From contig JAYKYS010000004.1 in the NCBI GenBank assembly GCA_036924285.1, positions 13,052,001 through 13,116,000 on the forward strand: 64,000 nt of DNA, in the 5' to 3' direction. Under the pieces are notes generated by a model. It was not told the origin of the DNA. It ran no database searches and saw nothing but the letters and a program-made list of their open reading frames with translations. Origin of the DNA: Asterella californica. Its lineage: Eukaryota; Streptophyta; Marchantiopsida; Marchantiales; Aytoniaceae. The position numbers were made by a program, and so were the translations under genes. Positions 11,766-23,580 of this stretch are shown in pieces; within the stretch, counting starts at the first letter, position 1, and the number at the start of each line of letters is the position of its first letter.

Positions 11766-12700
11766 TGTAAACCCTCCGCGGTCCTATCGATCAACTACCC
11801 CCCGATCTCTCAACCTCCACGATCGTCATCCACGAATCTGCAACATGTCGGGCCTGTCTCTCACTCAGGGGTCAGCTCTGATGGCTTTGATGGAAGCACA
11901 CCATGACCTTGAAGGGAAAATGCTGAGTTCACTCATTCATACACCCACAAACTTATCAACGAAAAACCTCCTTAAACACATCAACTAAAATCCTCCATTC
12001 TAACGACGTCTCTCAAGTTCTCACATGCTAAAAATATCCCACACTCTCTATATTACTCAAGTTGTCATTACGACAATGTGAAAACATGGAATATGAAATG
12101 TGAAAACAAGGATGAGGAGCTCTTCTCTACTCCTCTATTTATACATTCTAGGTTTTTACTTTGGTACCCCCGGTAACTCAGCCGTAACTACTTTTACCGG
12201 GTTTTACTAAGATATTACTTAAGGTAAAAGCATTGATCACATGGGCTTTTTACCTTTTCACATGGGCTTATTCCTTCAAAGTCAACAACTTCTAGAAGAA
12301 TTCTGGAATATTCTCAAGGAATCTCAAATTTCCACCCCCCCTCTACACAAGGACCCACTAAAAAGGAAACATGTGGAATCTCTTCTTGTTTTTAATGTCC
12401 ACAAAGTCCACAACTTTAATCCAACCACTAATATCAAGTCAAAAAGGAGATAAGGGATACTTTCCACCTCCTTTCTACCTTTTAGACAAGATGACAAGAT
12501 AGTAGTGCTCACTCTTTAGTAAATATCTGAATTCTGCCAAAAGTACAGCTAAGTTTAACCATAACTAACTTTTAGCTAGTCATGACTAACTTGATACATC
12601 CTTAAAGTACTTTGGCAGCCAATAAACATTCTCAATACTTAGTTATAACTAAACACCTTACTAATAGACAAACTTCCTATGTGTAACATAGGTCGTTACA
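11766..12700 (-). repeat. LTR of A, right copy
   Basis: It is the same LTR as 7895-8807 with about nine substitutions and one extra 22-bp stretch near 12085. TATAAATAG on the minus strand lies at 12135-12143. It is followed by the duplication GATC. Confidence 0.85.
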
Positions 12701-13740
12701 GATCGTTTACCCCACCCCCATTCTTTCTATTGAGACATTGGGCGCGGAAGCGCTGCCCAATTTCTGTCGAGACATCTCCTTGCTTCTTCCCGAGCTCAAT
12801 TCGAGCTTCCCTACTCCTAGCCCTCAAATTGGAGACCCCAACTATCAATTTCCCTACCCCCATACCTCTCTATCTCCGAAACTTGGAACAGAAGACGATT
12901 CGGAAGGTGGGAACATCTTCGGAAGACGCTTCTTGAACTTGATTGTCTTCGGAAGACATCTTTGGAAGTCGACTGAACACAATTCGTATCAAGAGTGGAT
13001 TTGCTTTGCTTTTGTGTTTAGAGCGACTTGGTACGAAGCCTGAGTGGTGTGGTGAGTTGTTGTGTTATTTCGAGAAGTTGGAACTCGGGAACTAGGCCTG
13101 TGCCTCCCGGTCTTCCAAGCTTCTCAACTCCACATCTTCCTAGAGAGACTAGAAGACTGAAAGGCTGGCAAAATGAGCGAGAAGACGTGAGGGTCCATTT
13201 CGGGTCTCTTCTGTCCGACCCATAGCAGCCGTTCCTTCTTCTTCCCGAACTTAGAAGAGAGTTGTGAGAAGTATTGCTGGCAGAATCCGGAGAGAATGGT
13301 CGAGGGTCATGTCTTCTCATCATGCAGCAAACTTCTTCTGAGTGCGTATGAGAGGTGAGAAGTCAGAAGAACAGAGTGCACATGTCTTGAGTCTGTTGTG
13401 AGGATAGATTGCGCGTAGGAAGAAGAAGACAGGTGAGACCAGTGAAGGGAAGTCTGACTTCGGGAGGTCTTCCGAGAACGACATTGAATCGGAAGCTGTC
13501 CCAAGTGTCTTCCCAGAGGCCACTGTCACCGCAGGAGCCCGCAACCATCTTCTGAACCTTTCTCATACTCTACTTCTCGCATATCTTGTATCTTCTGATA
13601 GGAAGTAGGATGTAATACAAGGTGGATTGTCTTCTTGGTAATCCATGCGAGGCCTTGCTTAGATAGGATTGTTTAGATATAGCTCGGAAGACGAGAGCTA
13701 TCTAGGAAGCACTGTTAGAATCCCGGAAGACGGAGTAGCT

Positions 13741-15361
13741 GTCTAGGAGGAGACCTCGGAAGACGATGACCGAGAGGCAGCAGCAACGCCCCCTCCCACT
13801 CTGATGCCACAGCTGAGACCCGGCTCTCACCAGAAGACGCTTCTGGTGAGGGAAGACGAGTCTAGTGGGTCGGAAGACGCCACGCCAGTGAGGAAGATGG
13901 GTCACAGAAGTGTACCGAGGACACCCATCTCTCTCATCCATTCAGGATCGGAGTCGGACTCGGAGGAAGACTTGCTGAGTACCCGATCGGAGCAGAAGAC
14001 AGCTTCTGTAACACCTGGGAGTCTTCCGAAGACTCCAGAAGACGAAGGATGGATGGGTACTCCTACTGCGATGCGAGGAAGCGCAAAGAGGAGAGCCGCT
14101 CCTGCCACGAGGAGTCTTCCACCCCGGAAGATGAGAAGAGTAGCTTCTTCTCGTGCGCAGAAGATGACGCCGTAGTGGTGAAAGAGGCTCCCTTGCCTCT
14201 GGAAGACGAAGTCGACACCCTCGAGCGAGTGGTGGGGATGAACTTGTCTTCTGCAGGAAGACGACTGGAGGAGTTCAGTGCCTACTTCCAGAAGGAGATC
14301 CAGCCCGCTATGGAGTTGCTGAAAAGGAGAGCGAGGGCACAGGAGAAGTCCTTACAGCCTGGATTCGGCCTGCGCACCTTGCTGCGACAGGAAGACAGCC
14401 AGCAGAAGACGGAGTCTCTGGAAGCTAGTCTCCGCACTACGGAGAAGCTTGCAGCCATGTACAAGGCGGAAGCAGCCGCTTCTGCCAAGGAGTCGATGCA
14501 ACTTCGGAAGAGCAACCAAGAGTTGCAAGCGCAAGTACAGCAGCGTGATCAGGAAGTTCTCCGAGTACGGGAGAAGATCACTGCCCTCGCAGAAGAGCAG
14601 ACCACTTGGAAGATGCAGCGAGAAGCCGCAGAAGCGCGAGTTGCAACGGAGAAGACGCGGAGGCTCGTGCGCGGAAGATGCTAGCTCAGTCGGTAGAAGC
14701 GCTTCGGAAGAAGTTCAACTTCACCGCGGGTAAGAAGTTACTTACCTTAGCTAGGGAATGGGACAGCGAGTCCAAGACGAGGTTGGTGGAATGCAGAGAT
14801 AGCATGTTCAGGTACCTGGATAGACAGATAGAAGGAGTGAAGACACATTATGGTCTTCCCTCACTTCCGACACCTGCAACCGCATCTTCCCAAGCCCCAG
14901 CACCCTCGACTGGATCCGGAATGGAGAAGGAGGAGTTCGATCTCGCTGTACACTTGGTGGTGACAGCGTTGGAAGACGAGAAGGCTCCAAAAGACGCCCC
15001 GGAAGACATGATGTCTTCTGGAAGACAGGAAGACGAGCCGTCTTCCCAGGTATTCCGCGTGGAGGAAGCGACTTCCCCGGATCCCTATGAGATCGTCATG
15101 GTCCCTAGTACTGCATCTGTGCCTCAGAAGACCGAAGACGCACCATTCGACTCGTCTTCCCAGAAGACCATTCCGTCTTCCGAAGTCGAAGCCGAGGAAG
15201 ACGCAGCCGCAGAAATAGCAGGGCCAGCGAAGAGCGAGGAGAGGGAAGCTACCTCAGTGGTACCCGAGGTAAGTGCAGGGCTTCCCAGCCCATCAGAAGT
15301 CGAGGTAGTAGCTCCGGTAGGAGCAGATCATGTAGAGATTGCCACCGAGCAATCAGAGTAG
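13741..15361 (+). pseudogene. E-family coiled-coil protein, E1 copy (damaged)
   Basis: Three overlapping frames carry one protein that matches E2. First come an acidic Ser/Glu/Asp-rich linker (MPQLRPGSHQKTLL onward) and a basic patch. Then a long coiled coil rich in Glu, Ala, Gln and Arg runs from about 14230 to 14700. It is followed by a conserved segment (FNFTAGKKLLTLAREW ... FRYLDRQIEGVKT), and a Glu/Ser/Pro-rich tail ends in EQSE. Frameshifts near 14150 and 14660 break it. The N-terminal globular part of E2 is missing: about 805 bp are deleted after 13748. The tail is in frame here where E2 has a 19-bp loss. Confidence 0.7.
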
Positions 15362-16984
15362 TTAGCAAACTCAATCGACACTTCCAGATTTAGTAGGATT
15401 GGACATGCTATCTTAAGGGTGGCAGTTTTCCATGTAAAAATAGTTAAGACCCCATGTGGCATCATAGGTAGCGTAGGAGTAACACAGTGGAGGGCTAATT
15501 GGAAAGAGGGACCGCATGCATGTGAGGTGACAACCTCTTGTCAGCGCCTCTCTCTCTCTCTCTGGTGGTCGCCTCCCTTGACTCTCGAGGCAGATGGTTA
15601 AGTAGGATAGCAGGGTAGGAGAAAAGCTCTATGAGAGCTCTGCCAGTTCTGTAGAATTCGGCAGTAACTGAACATACACACCGATTCTACAGGCAGGCAG
15701 ACGAGACACATTAGAGCAGAGACAATCTTAGCGCACTACACCCGTTGTTGGAAACATACGAATAGTCTTGGAATATACATGAGGGGTCTGCATACTCGCA
15801 CCAGCAGTGGTTCGAAGATGTAGATAGAGGTAGTGGACAGTCCAGGAACAGGGAACGGCATCCTCGTGCAGTCCTGTTGGCTGGGCTGGTGTGTCGAGGA
15901 GTAGACGCAGGAAGTAGCGGGAGTGAGCTTCCCAATGCCATTGTGACTTCTTCTCGGGAAATAGATTGTGGATTTGAGTGCAGCAGCTTCGCTCATGTCT
16001 TCTAGGTGGTGGAATGTATTGAATTCGCTCCCAATTGTGCATGGGAAGTGTTCTTCTTGAGTGGCGGTGAATGTCAACAGTTGTGGAGTGTAGCTTGACT
16101 CGTTCAGTAGAGCACTTGGGATCTACGTACGAACGGTCTTCTGGGTAAGTGATCCCAGAAGACAGAGCAGTCAGAGCAGCGAAGTGAAGAAGAAAGAAGA
16201 CTTCTTCCCGCACCAGAAGACGACATCCTCGAGTAGAAGACGGTGCTACAGTACTCACGTTTGTTGTCTTCCTCCCCAAACTATTACAAGCAGGGATGGC
16301 TTGTTAGTCAGGATCCGGACTAGAAGCCTGTCGGAATCTTAATTGCCCTTTTTCATCCTGTTTTCTCTTGTTTGGATTTCTTCTTCTTCCCATCTTCCCC
16401 ATCTTCTTATCTTCTTCTAGTGAGCTTCCGATACTTCTATTGAGCTTCCGTGAAGGTGAATGTCGTTGTAGCGCTGCAGGAAGACAACTTCCGTAGGCAG
16501 AAGCCTGGGAAGGCTACAGGGGGCATACACCTTGTGATTTATCCAACCCGATGGAATGTGAGTGTGAGAATAAGGTGTAACGACTGTTACTAGTCGACTT
16601 CTGCGAAGCCGGACAGCCTTCTGGAGGTGTGAGAAGACGAACTAAACCCCCAGAAGACGAGAATCGTTTCGGAAAGACGGTATCGAGAAGACCGGAAGAA
16701 GCAACCTGGAATCATGAAGATCGTCTTCCCGAGCTTCTCTGTGAATAGTTGTGTGATATTTTAGTTGGTAGTTGTTTGTTTGGGTCCAGAGCACCATTTG
16801 GCGTATCTGGAAGACGTGTTGTTTTGTGTGGTTTTGTGAGAAGACGGGATTTCTAGGCAAAACCCGTGTGTTTGTGTGTTTGAACAGATCTTAGAACTTA
16901 GAGCAGCGTTACTTGTGCAAATCCTCTGTGAGAACGATATCTTGTATACTAAATGGGCAAAAGGAGAAATCCTACGTCACTACA
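15362..16984 (+). other. E1 3' non-coding region
   Basis: No ORF is conserved with E2 here. It holds a short TC microsatellite (15547-15564) and many GAAGAC/GTCTTC motifs, and it runs to the CACTACA terminus. The 57,0xx-57,246 end of E2 matches its last 130 bp closely. Confidence 0.6.
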
Positions 16985-16989
16985 AAGAC
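16985..16989. repeat. Target-site duplication of E1, right copy (AAGAC)
   Basis: Second copy of the 5-bp duplication; the interrupted pol frame resumes here. Confidence 0.8.
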
Positions 16990-17331
16990 ACACTATCTTA
17001 TGAGTGTGTGAGGTGTGACTTTCTGGTGTTCTCGTGTTTAGAGGGCCATGTTCTCGTGTAGATTGGAAGGATCATGTGCGTAATTATGCACCATGTCATC
17101 TTCCTAACATTGACGGTTTCGTGAATCGAAACTTGGCGGCTATACGTGTAGGCTTGAGGTGTATGTTATGTGGATCTACTAGTGGAGTGGTCACTATGTT
17201 GTTATGTGATGGTTGTTCGAGAGGATGATACATGTCATGTTTGACACCACCTTTCACTACAATTCTTCAAAGGCAGTGTATATGTCCTCAGTGTAGTAAG
17301 CGAGATAGATCATTCGACCTTCACGTTATCA
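16990..17331 (+). pseudogene. Pol C-terminus with PHD finger (part 2, after E1)
   Basis: The frame continues from 5658 through ECVRCDFLVFSCLEGHVL and APCHLPNIDGF into a PHD finger of the C4HC3 kind. Its order is CMLC, 12 residues, CDGC, the ring His position (here Tyr, preceded by a stop where Trp is usual), SC, then CPQC. PHD fingers read histone H3 tails, so the parent element may have used it to choose insertion sites, as chromodomains do in chromoviruses; that role is inference. The stop and the His-to-Tyr change show decay. G3 is inserted at 17332. Confidence 0.7.
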
Positions 17332-18525
17332 TGTCGTGGACCGGCTCTTACATGAAAATCAAATTTTGACTATTATCGCTCCAAAGACACTCATGGGAAA
17401 AGCAAGCTAGACCTCAGCTTACGGTCTTTTTGCACAACTTTGGATCTTCACTTTCATAACATCGATGGATAGAGTTCGGCGTCAGCTTCTCATGGACACT
17501 TTGTCTACATCATTTAGACCCCTAGTGGAGACATTACGAGACTCGAAAGATGGGAAAAACAAGCTAGGCCTCAGCTTACGGGCTTTTGGCACAACTTCGG
17601 ATCTTCACTTTCATTACATCGATGGGTAGAGCTCGTTGTCAGCTTTCCATGGACACTTCGTCTACTTCATTTGGACGCCTAGTGGAGAAGTTATGAGACT
17701 CGAGAGAAGAGAAAATCAAGTTGGACCCTAGTTTACTTTTGCTGACTGAGTATTTGCAACTCTAAGCGCTATACTAAGGACGTAAAGGGCTTGCTTCCAG
17801 ATAATATGAGAGAACTTGTATGTACAGAGACTGATGTAAGGGGGCAACTTAAAGGGTTAGCTTGTGTCTGCGACTGTCATCAAACGGTTCGGGAGATTTG
17901 GAGATCCAATGCAAACGCGCAAGGCGTCGTTGGGTTCAGATTTGTGCAAGCTACACGTTGGTTAAGACGGTTCATGAAGAGACAGGTCGAGGAATGTGTA
18001 CTAAGAGAAATTGAGACGTAGGAAGAGGATTTGAAATGCTTCAGTGACATGTGAAAGAGAGTTGGACCATTCGGGCCCTTTCGGAGTCCAAACTTGCTGT
18101 CCTTGGATCCATCGGGATCAAAACGCCGAGTTCTACAGGAAACTGAAGACGATACGAAGTTTCATTGGGCAGTTTGAGAGTTCTGGGTGAAATTGACTCG
18201 CAAGGAAGCGCTTACGTCAATTTTTCGTTCGTCTATGACTTGAGATTGGGTTGTTCTCCGTGATCGGTGAGCCAATCTCTTCGTTCTTGGTGCTTACGCG
18301 ATCAAGGAATCTTCATCTACGGAGAAGACAATACGTGGATTGGATTGTTGGTTTGGATGTGGTGAGCAAGTTTGAGCCGCAAGTAGTCGATTTACGTCAA
18401 TTTTTGCAACCTACGGCCAAATTTCTTGCGTGGTTTTGCGAAGCTACGAAGTTATGCGTTTTCAGGATAGCTAGATCTACCTACCAGAGAAGACGGATAT
18501 CATATCACGCGATCCGTTTGAGCGG
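17332..18525 (+). repeat. G3 5' LTR, first part (interrupted by F)
   Basis: It starts TGTCGTGGACCGG and carries two 157-bp units (17400-17715). The block from 17,770 matches 58,650 onward. It ends at the F target duplication GCGG (18522-18525). The rest of this LTR is at 37216-37859. Confidence 0.85.
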
Positions 18526-19846
18526 TGTCGTGATGTGAATCATTTCTCATAGTAAATGATTCACTTCTCTGTCAGGCGTTAGTCTCTCTGAGTGAAGTTA
18601 AGACCTCAGAGAAGTCCATTTTTGGAAGATGTTATATATTTTGAGTCTTAGTAAGTTGATTACCATGTCGATAGGATTTAAGCTCATGGGTTGTATTTGC
18701 GTGTCGCCATTGCACGCTTTCTAGCTGATTTCAAGTTACTTTCAGGGCTGCGTGTCGTTTTAGGTAGTTCAGGTTTTACGCTGGCACTCTAGGGGGCTTG
18801 ACATGATAGCCTATGAGTGTAGTTAAGTTGCTATATGGTTTAAGGCACAAAAGGACAACCAAATGGAGCTATGAACTCTCATTGGTTCATTTTTGTCTTT
18901 TGTGTAACTCTAACTTTAGAAACAGAGCTCTAAAGAGTATTTCGAGCAATTGGAGAAGGTACTGGGAAATCTGAGAGCACAGGGAGATAGAGCTCGTTGA
19001 GCCAAGCACTGTTAGTGAAATTCTTGATTGATTTGGATCAATAAACAAGGAGTTATGCCCAATTGAAGTTCGGATTGTGCCAAAACTGCATCACTTTTGT
19101 TGATTTTGGGGTTTTGAGTGTCAATTGCAGCAGAATTGAGGAAATTGCTTCAAACTTTCGTGGTTGCGTTCACAGTCATCCGGGCTACGACTGTCAAAAA
19201 AGTTTCAAGTGATTTGAATTACTTCGTAATTCAGGGCGGCCGCTGAAGCAGAGGGGGTCTGTAAAGCTCGCAATCTAGAGCAGCAACTTCAGAGAACGTA
19301 ATCTGGGGTTCTGTGTACAATCAGGAGGTCCAACTTCACAGGAGTGTTCAGCAAGCTGTGAACTGCAAATCCTGTAAGAAACTTTGAAATTGATCGAGCA
19401 AATCTCCTGTTATAGGTCGAAATAGCGGGCTGGGTACCAGAAATTGTCATAATTTCTCTGTTCAGAAAGTTTCTACTCATATCTTGGTGCTCTGAATTGA
19501 TCTCAAACTGAAACTTTGTATGTGTATCTAGTAAGATCTCATGGACATGTAAGAGAAGTTTTGAAGTCTAAACCTTCACATATTTCTCAATCCTGAGTGC
19601 CAAAGTTCGCCGTCAAATCTTATCGTTGCTAGTTAAGCCTGAACTTTGCTTCCTGAACATATCAGAAGAGCCAAGAGACTTGTATGAGCGTTTTTCAATA
19701 TCACCTTGTAACTTGAAGCCTATCCTTTGAGCAAACCAGCCACAGCCATGAGTCTAGTGCTTCCCTAGATAGACTGAACACAGCCTTCAAGCTCATATCA
19801 CAGCCAGAAGGTTTCGCCCTTCCCGAGGAAAACTCTCAACTCTACA
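18526..19846 (+). repeat. F 5' LTR
   Basis: 1321 bp, TGT...ACA. It pairs with 35894-37211 (1318 bp) over its whole length with a few per cent differences. No ORF of note. Confidence 0.85.
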
Positions 19847-19848
19847 TC

Positions 19849-19866
19849 TGGTGCTTCTACTGAGAG
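19849..19866 (+). promoter_or_regulatory. Primer-binding site of F
   Basis: TGGTGCTTCTACTGAGAG lies two bases after the 5' LTR, where reverse transcription is primed by a tRNA 3' end (CCA pairs with TGG). I cannot name the tRNA. A diverged copy lies antisense near 1905-1922. Confidence 0.6.
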
Positions 19867-19915
19867 CTCTTGGGGTGACTAATTGAGGAGGTTGAGTTTA
19901 CTACAAAGAGAGAAG

Positions 19916-21180
19916 ATGGATCGCAAGAGCGGTGCTGTTGCTACTTCTGCGGCTGCTGCATCTACGTCTACTGCAGCACCTTCTGTAGCACCTGTGACTG
20001 CAACGACCTCTGTACTTGGTCTGGATACGGCTGAGATCCTGAAGACGCTTGCGACCCTGGTCCAACAACATCCGATCGTTGGAGGGGGTGAGTTAAAATC
20101 CACCAAGGCTTTGCAAGCGATAGTGAATAGATGTGGAAGGTTTGAAGGTAGAGATATTTCTAGATATCTGCGTGAGTATAGAGGAGAGATGGAGCTGGTT
20201 AGGGTTACTGATGCTGAGATGATAGCAAGTTTTGAGTTAGCTGTCATTCTTGAGTTGCGGGACCAAGTTAGGGATGTACAAAGAAGAAATCTTAGAATCT
20301 GGATGAGTTTTGAGCGATCCCTTCGAGAGGAGTTTCTTGAGGAGGATTCAGAAAGAGTTACTAGAAGGACATTTCTAGACTGGGTTGAGCAGCAACCTGA
20401 TCATATGATGAGCCTGAGTGAGTTGCTGAGAGAGTTTGATTAGAGATACCGACAACTTTCAACTCTAGAGCGAAAAACCCTAGATGCTAGGAGAACAGAG
20501 CTTTTCCTGCAAGCTACCGATGATGCTACGACAGATCGATTGTGTTTTATGTTGGCCGATCGATCTGCTGAGGGAGGTGTTACTATGGATTGGGAGAGAG
20601 TTGAGGATGATGTGGCTGTACTGACAAGATAGAGGAGGGGAAGAGTGGCTGTGAGAGGACGTCCGCTTGCAAAAGTGGTCACTCCACCTTATGCTGCTCC
20701 TCAAGTACAGCAGCCTTTGGCCCCTGCTCCCAGACCTGTTGTCCCAGCTGCAGTTCCTTTGATGCCAGTTGTGCCAGCTCCGGCACAAAGAGCACCTGTT
20801 CAGAGACCTGCGGAGAACCATGGTCAACAGAACCAGATTGAAGACCTAATTCGGCAGATGCGAGAGCTGAAGGTAGAGTTAGTTGGATTGCAGAGAGAGC
20901 AGCCACCGGCGCCTGCTGCTGCACGTCCAGGAAGAGCTCCGGTTCGTAGATGTATTTGGTGTGACAGTCCTGATCATTTTCGAGGAGACTGTCAAGAGCT
21001 CACAGTTGCTTTGCGAGATGGTGTGGTTCGCTATCGGAACGGTAGGCTGCACCTTTCTTCTACTGGAGAGTTGTTGAGCACGCAGTTTTGGACGAGGAGG
21101 CATGAGGAGTCTACCTCAGATTGCTGCGGCTGCAACAGCAACCGCTGTCGTGTTGTGGTTCGGCTCTTGTATGAAATTCC
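19916..21180 (+). pseudogene. F gag, first copy
   Basis: It starts MDRKSGAVATSAAAAS and is Ala/Thr-rich. A gag core follows (KALQAIVNRCGRFEGRDIS ... REMELVR), related to the second gag at 23581 and to the G3 gag. A stop follows LLREFD at 20441. The frame resumes with a Pro/Ala/Gln-rich linker and a zinc knuckle CIWCDSPDHFRGDC (CX2CX4HX4C) near 20950, then ALRDGVVRYRNGRL. A frameshift near 21090 moves on to FGRGGMRSLPQ. It breaks off near 21170-21190, where sequence unlike gag begins. Structural protein that packages the RNA; broken. Confidence 0.7.
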
Positions 21181-23548
21181 TGTGTAACCTATGTTGTATT
21201 TCCTTTCTATGTTTCATGAACTGTATCGTGTAACTCACCGAACGGTGTGATGGGTGCCACGTTCGTGATTATCTGTTCAAATGATCATAGGTAGAGAAAC
21301 GTGCCAAGTCATCGATCTGTACGCGTTCACTTCAATGGTCCTCGTCGTCGCATTTGTGTATAAAATGATGGGTCGAAGATTCATATGACATTCTCTCTCA
21401 GCGGGTGATTCGTGAGGGTTCTCGGTGGTCTGCATGGAGGAGTGAAGAACTACAGGAGTGGTGGTTATGGACGGAGGTTTGTTACCGGCTCCGGATCTTC
21501 CTTTCTCGAATCCGTTTCACATCAAGCTTCATTGCATCCACCGTGATCACTTCCGACAGTGGTTAGTTGCGTACTTTGGTAATGAATTCATGGGGAGAGT
21601 GATGGAGTTACAGCTTCTAGTGATCCTTTCGATCGTAACATACGAAGAGACTTGGGATATGACGGTGTACATTTTGTTGTGAGGAACAATGGATCTCAAC
21701 TATCCATCGAATGTTCCTTTCAACCTTTGGGTCGATGTCCGGTGCCATTGCAGACCAAAGATCAATCATGGGGCTTGGATCGTGAGAAACTTCGGACAAG
21801 AATATTACAATCGAGTGATAGCTTCACCATTTCCTTTTGTCGTACTTTTTATTGTAGAACGTTTTCAGGTTGTAATATTGACGTTGTATTAGTCTGCGAC
21901 TCAATCGTTCTCATTCTGGTTGAGCGCTTCTGTGTAGTTACGCACCGCGAAGAATCCATCAACATATCTGAAGGATTTTCTGATGTCTTAGAGTCTTGTT
22001 GATGTCTTGTGTCTCCTTGGAGAGTAAAAACTCGTTCTAGGGGAAAAAGTTGAGTGGAGAAAAGACAAAAGTAAAGATCTTTTTGCTCTTATTGGTCCAC
22101 TTTTGGACCAATGGTGTTCTAGCTGATCCTCGCGACGTTTCTGTGGTTTCTGGAGGCTTCGGAGGTCCATTCGCAAAACGAAGGGTATGGTTGGAGAGCT
22201 TTCAACCGGGGCTACAATCTGGGTTGAAGAATCGGTCGATTTTATGGAAGGATGAGCGCGTTATGATCGATTGAATGGAGGGGGATGCAATTCGTACCTA
22301 CCGCTACGTTTCTGGTTGTTCGGAGAGAGTCGCGAAGAGTTTTAAGGAGCTGTCTGTTGGGTTGGAGAGCTGACAACGTGCTGGTCGTTTTGATATCAAT
22401 TTCATCAGGTTCTTGATCGATTTGGATTCTGAACCAACCGATTGAAATTGAGAAGTGCAGACGTGATAAAGCGGGAACAGCTAACTGTGATAGTCATGGA
22501 TAGTTTGCTATTTCTTAAGTTCTGAGTCTAATTTCTGAGTGAAACTTTCCAGGATTGAAGCATGTCTTATCAGTAAAATACTTGGAAAGTTTCACCTCAA
22601 ATGGTCGAGTAGTTTGTTCAGAATCTTGGATCAAATGTACCTGGGTCTATAAAGCTTTGAAGTTAGCACAGATTACGGTTTGATCCATATCTGAGAATTG
22701 GTTTAAATTTCGACCTGAAAATTGTTCAGGGTAGGAGTGAAGGGTCCAATCAAGCTTTCTGTGAAGTTTGATCATCATTGGTCGACTGGTTTGGGAGGAC
22801 TGAGGTCTCAAAGTTCAAAAATACTTCTGTTATTAGCAGTTTCGGGTTTTTCTGTATCATCTATTGTCATTTTGATCATTTTCGAGCAATTTGGAGAGGA
22901 GTTGTTGCTGAAACTGCCATGCCTGCATACAAATTGACATTGGAGGGTGTGGGGCTGATTTCAGCTCTTGGTGATGAAGGAGAACGGAGTCGTCATGAAT
23001 CTTAAGCCGCTGTTTGGATTCTCGGAGCTGTCATGTACTACCGCCGTTGGTGCTATGTTGAGATCTGAGTAGTACCTTGAAGCATGCATGCTTTACCTTG
23101 CTGGAATGCTTGGTAGACCAGGGTGTACAGAAAGTTGTATCGATACTCTATCAAGTTGATTGAGTGATCTTATAGCATCTTCTGGTTGTACTATGAAGTG
23201 GTGATAGTTGGATTGATGGGCAATTAGCGTCGCTGGGGAGCTATTCAAAAGTCATGCTTCCAGTGATATAGAGGAATAACTTCAGTTAGATAGTACAAAG
23301 CTGAGTATTTTTAGTTAGAGTACAAAAGATATGTTTGTAACACAAGTTTATGCAACCTATACGTAACTTTGGATCGTAGCAAGTTTTAAACTTGAGCCGA
23401 GTGGATACAAGGTCACTCGGCTAGAAGAGTAGATAGTGAAACATTTGAGTGGAAACATTCAGATCTAGATCCAACCTTGTCAATCCACATATCTCTACAC
23501 AGCCATATACCCAGTGTATTCTTAGATAGAAAAACACGTTATACGATA
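21170..23548 (+). repeat. Putative LTR of a further element (I), or spacer of F
   Basis: Gag reading stops near a TGT (21168, 21181 or 21183). The stretch ends just before a tRNA-Trp-like primer site and a new gag start. That arrangement (unique sequence, primer site, gag) is what a 5' LTR of about 2.4 kb would look like. No second copy exists in the window, so this is inference. It contains two short ORFs (21458-21682 and 21689-21892) that share a diverged motif ending FGxE[FY]xxRV. Confidence 0.35.
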
Positions 23549-23550
23549 GC

Positions 23551-23568
23551 TGGTGAACTCGACTGCGT
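23551..23568 (+). promoter_or_regulatory. Primer-binding site resembling tRNA-Trp
   Basis: TGGTGAACTCGAC differs by one base from the complement of the plant tRNA-Trp 3' end as I remember it. The G3 site at 37864 is a relative. It lies 30 bp before a gag start at 23581. Confidence 0.5.
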
Positions 23569-23580
23569 GGTTTTGCCACC

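Larger units (their letters stand above)
7895..12700 (-). mobile_element. Element A, truncated Athila/Tat-like LTR retrotransposon
   Basis: Two LTRs (7895-8807 and 11766-12700) are flanked by GATC at 7891-7894 and 12701-12704. The E2 copy shows the empty site. The internal part is a minus-strand pol pseudogene lacking gag and the leader. Next to the right LTR the internal region ends at 11670 and is followed by 16 bp of filler and a 79-bp copy of the left flank, which a simple insertion cannot produce. Same family as element B. Confidence 0.85.
5659..16984 (+). mobile_element. Element E1 (unclassified, TGT...ACA, 5-bp duplication)
   Basis: It begins TGTGGTGCCCACA and ends CACTACA, with AAGAC on both sides. 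It matches E2 (51391-57246) from end to end apart from nested insertions and an internal deletion. Removing solo LTR H and element A leaves about 5.1 kb. No direct long terminal repeat exists: the first bases are not found again near the right end. The only inverted terminal match is about 7 bp (TGTGGTG / TGTAGTG). GAAGAC and its complement occur throughout. E1 encodes a damaged copy of the E protein (13741-15361). Confidence 0.75.

Noticed and set aside
15728..16279. 183-codon antisense ORF in the E1 3' region
   Set aside because: The E2 counterpart (56030-56374) is open only in part and in different frames, so it is a shadow of base composition.
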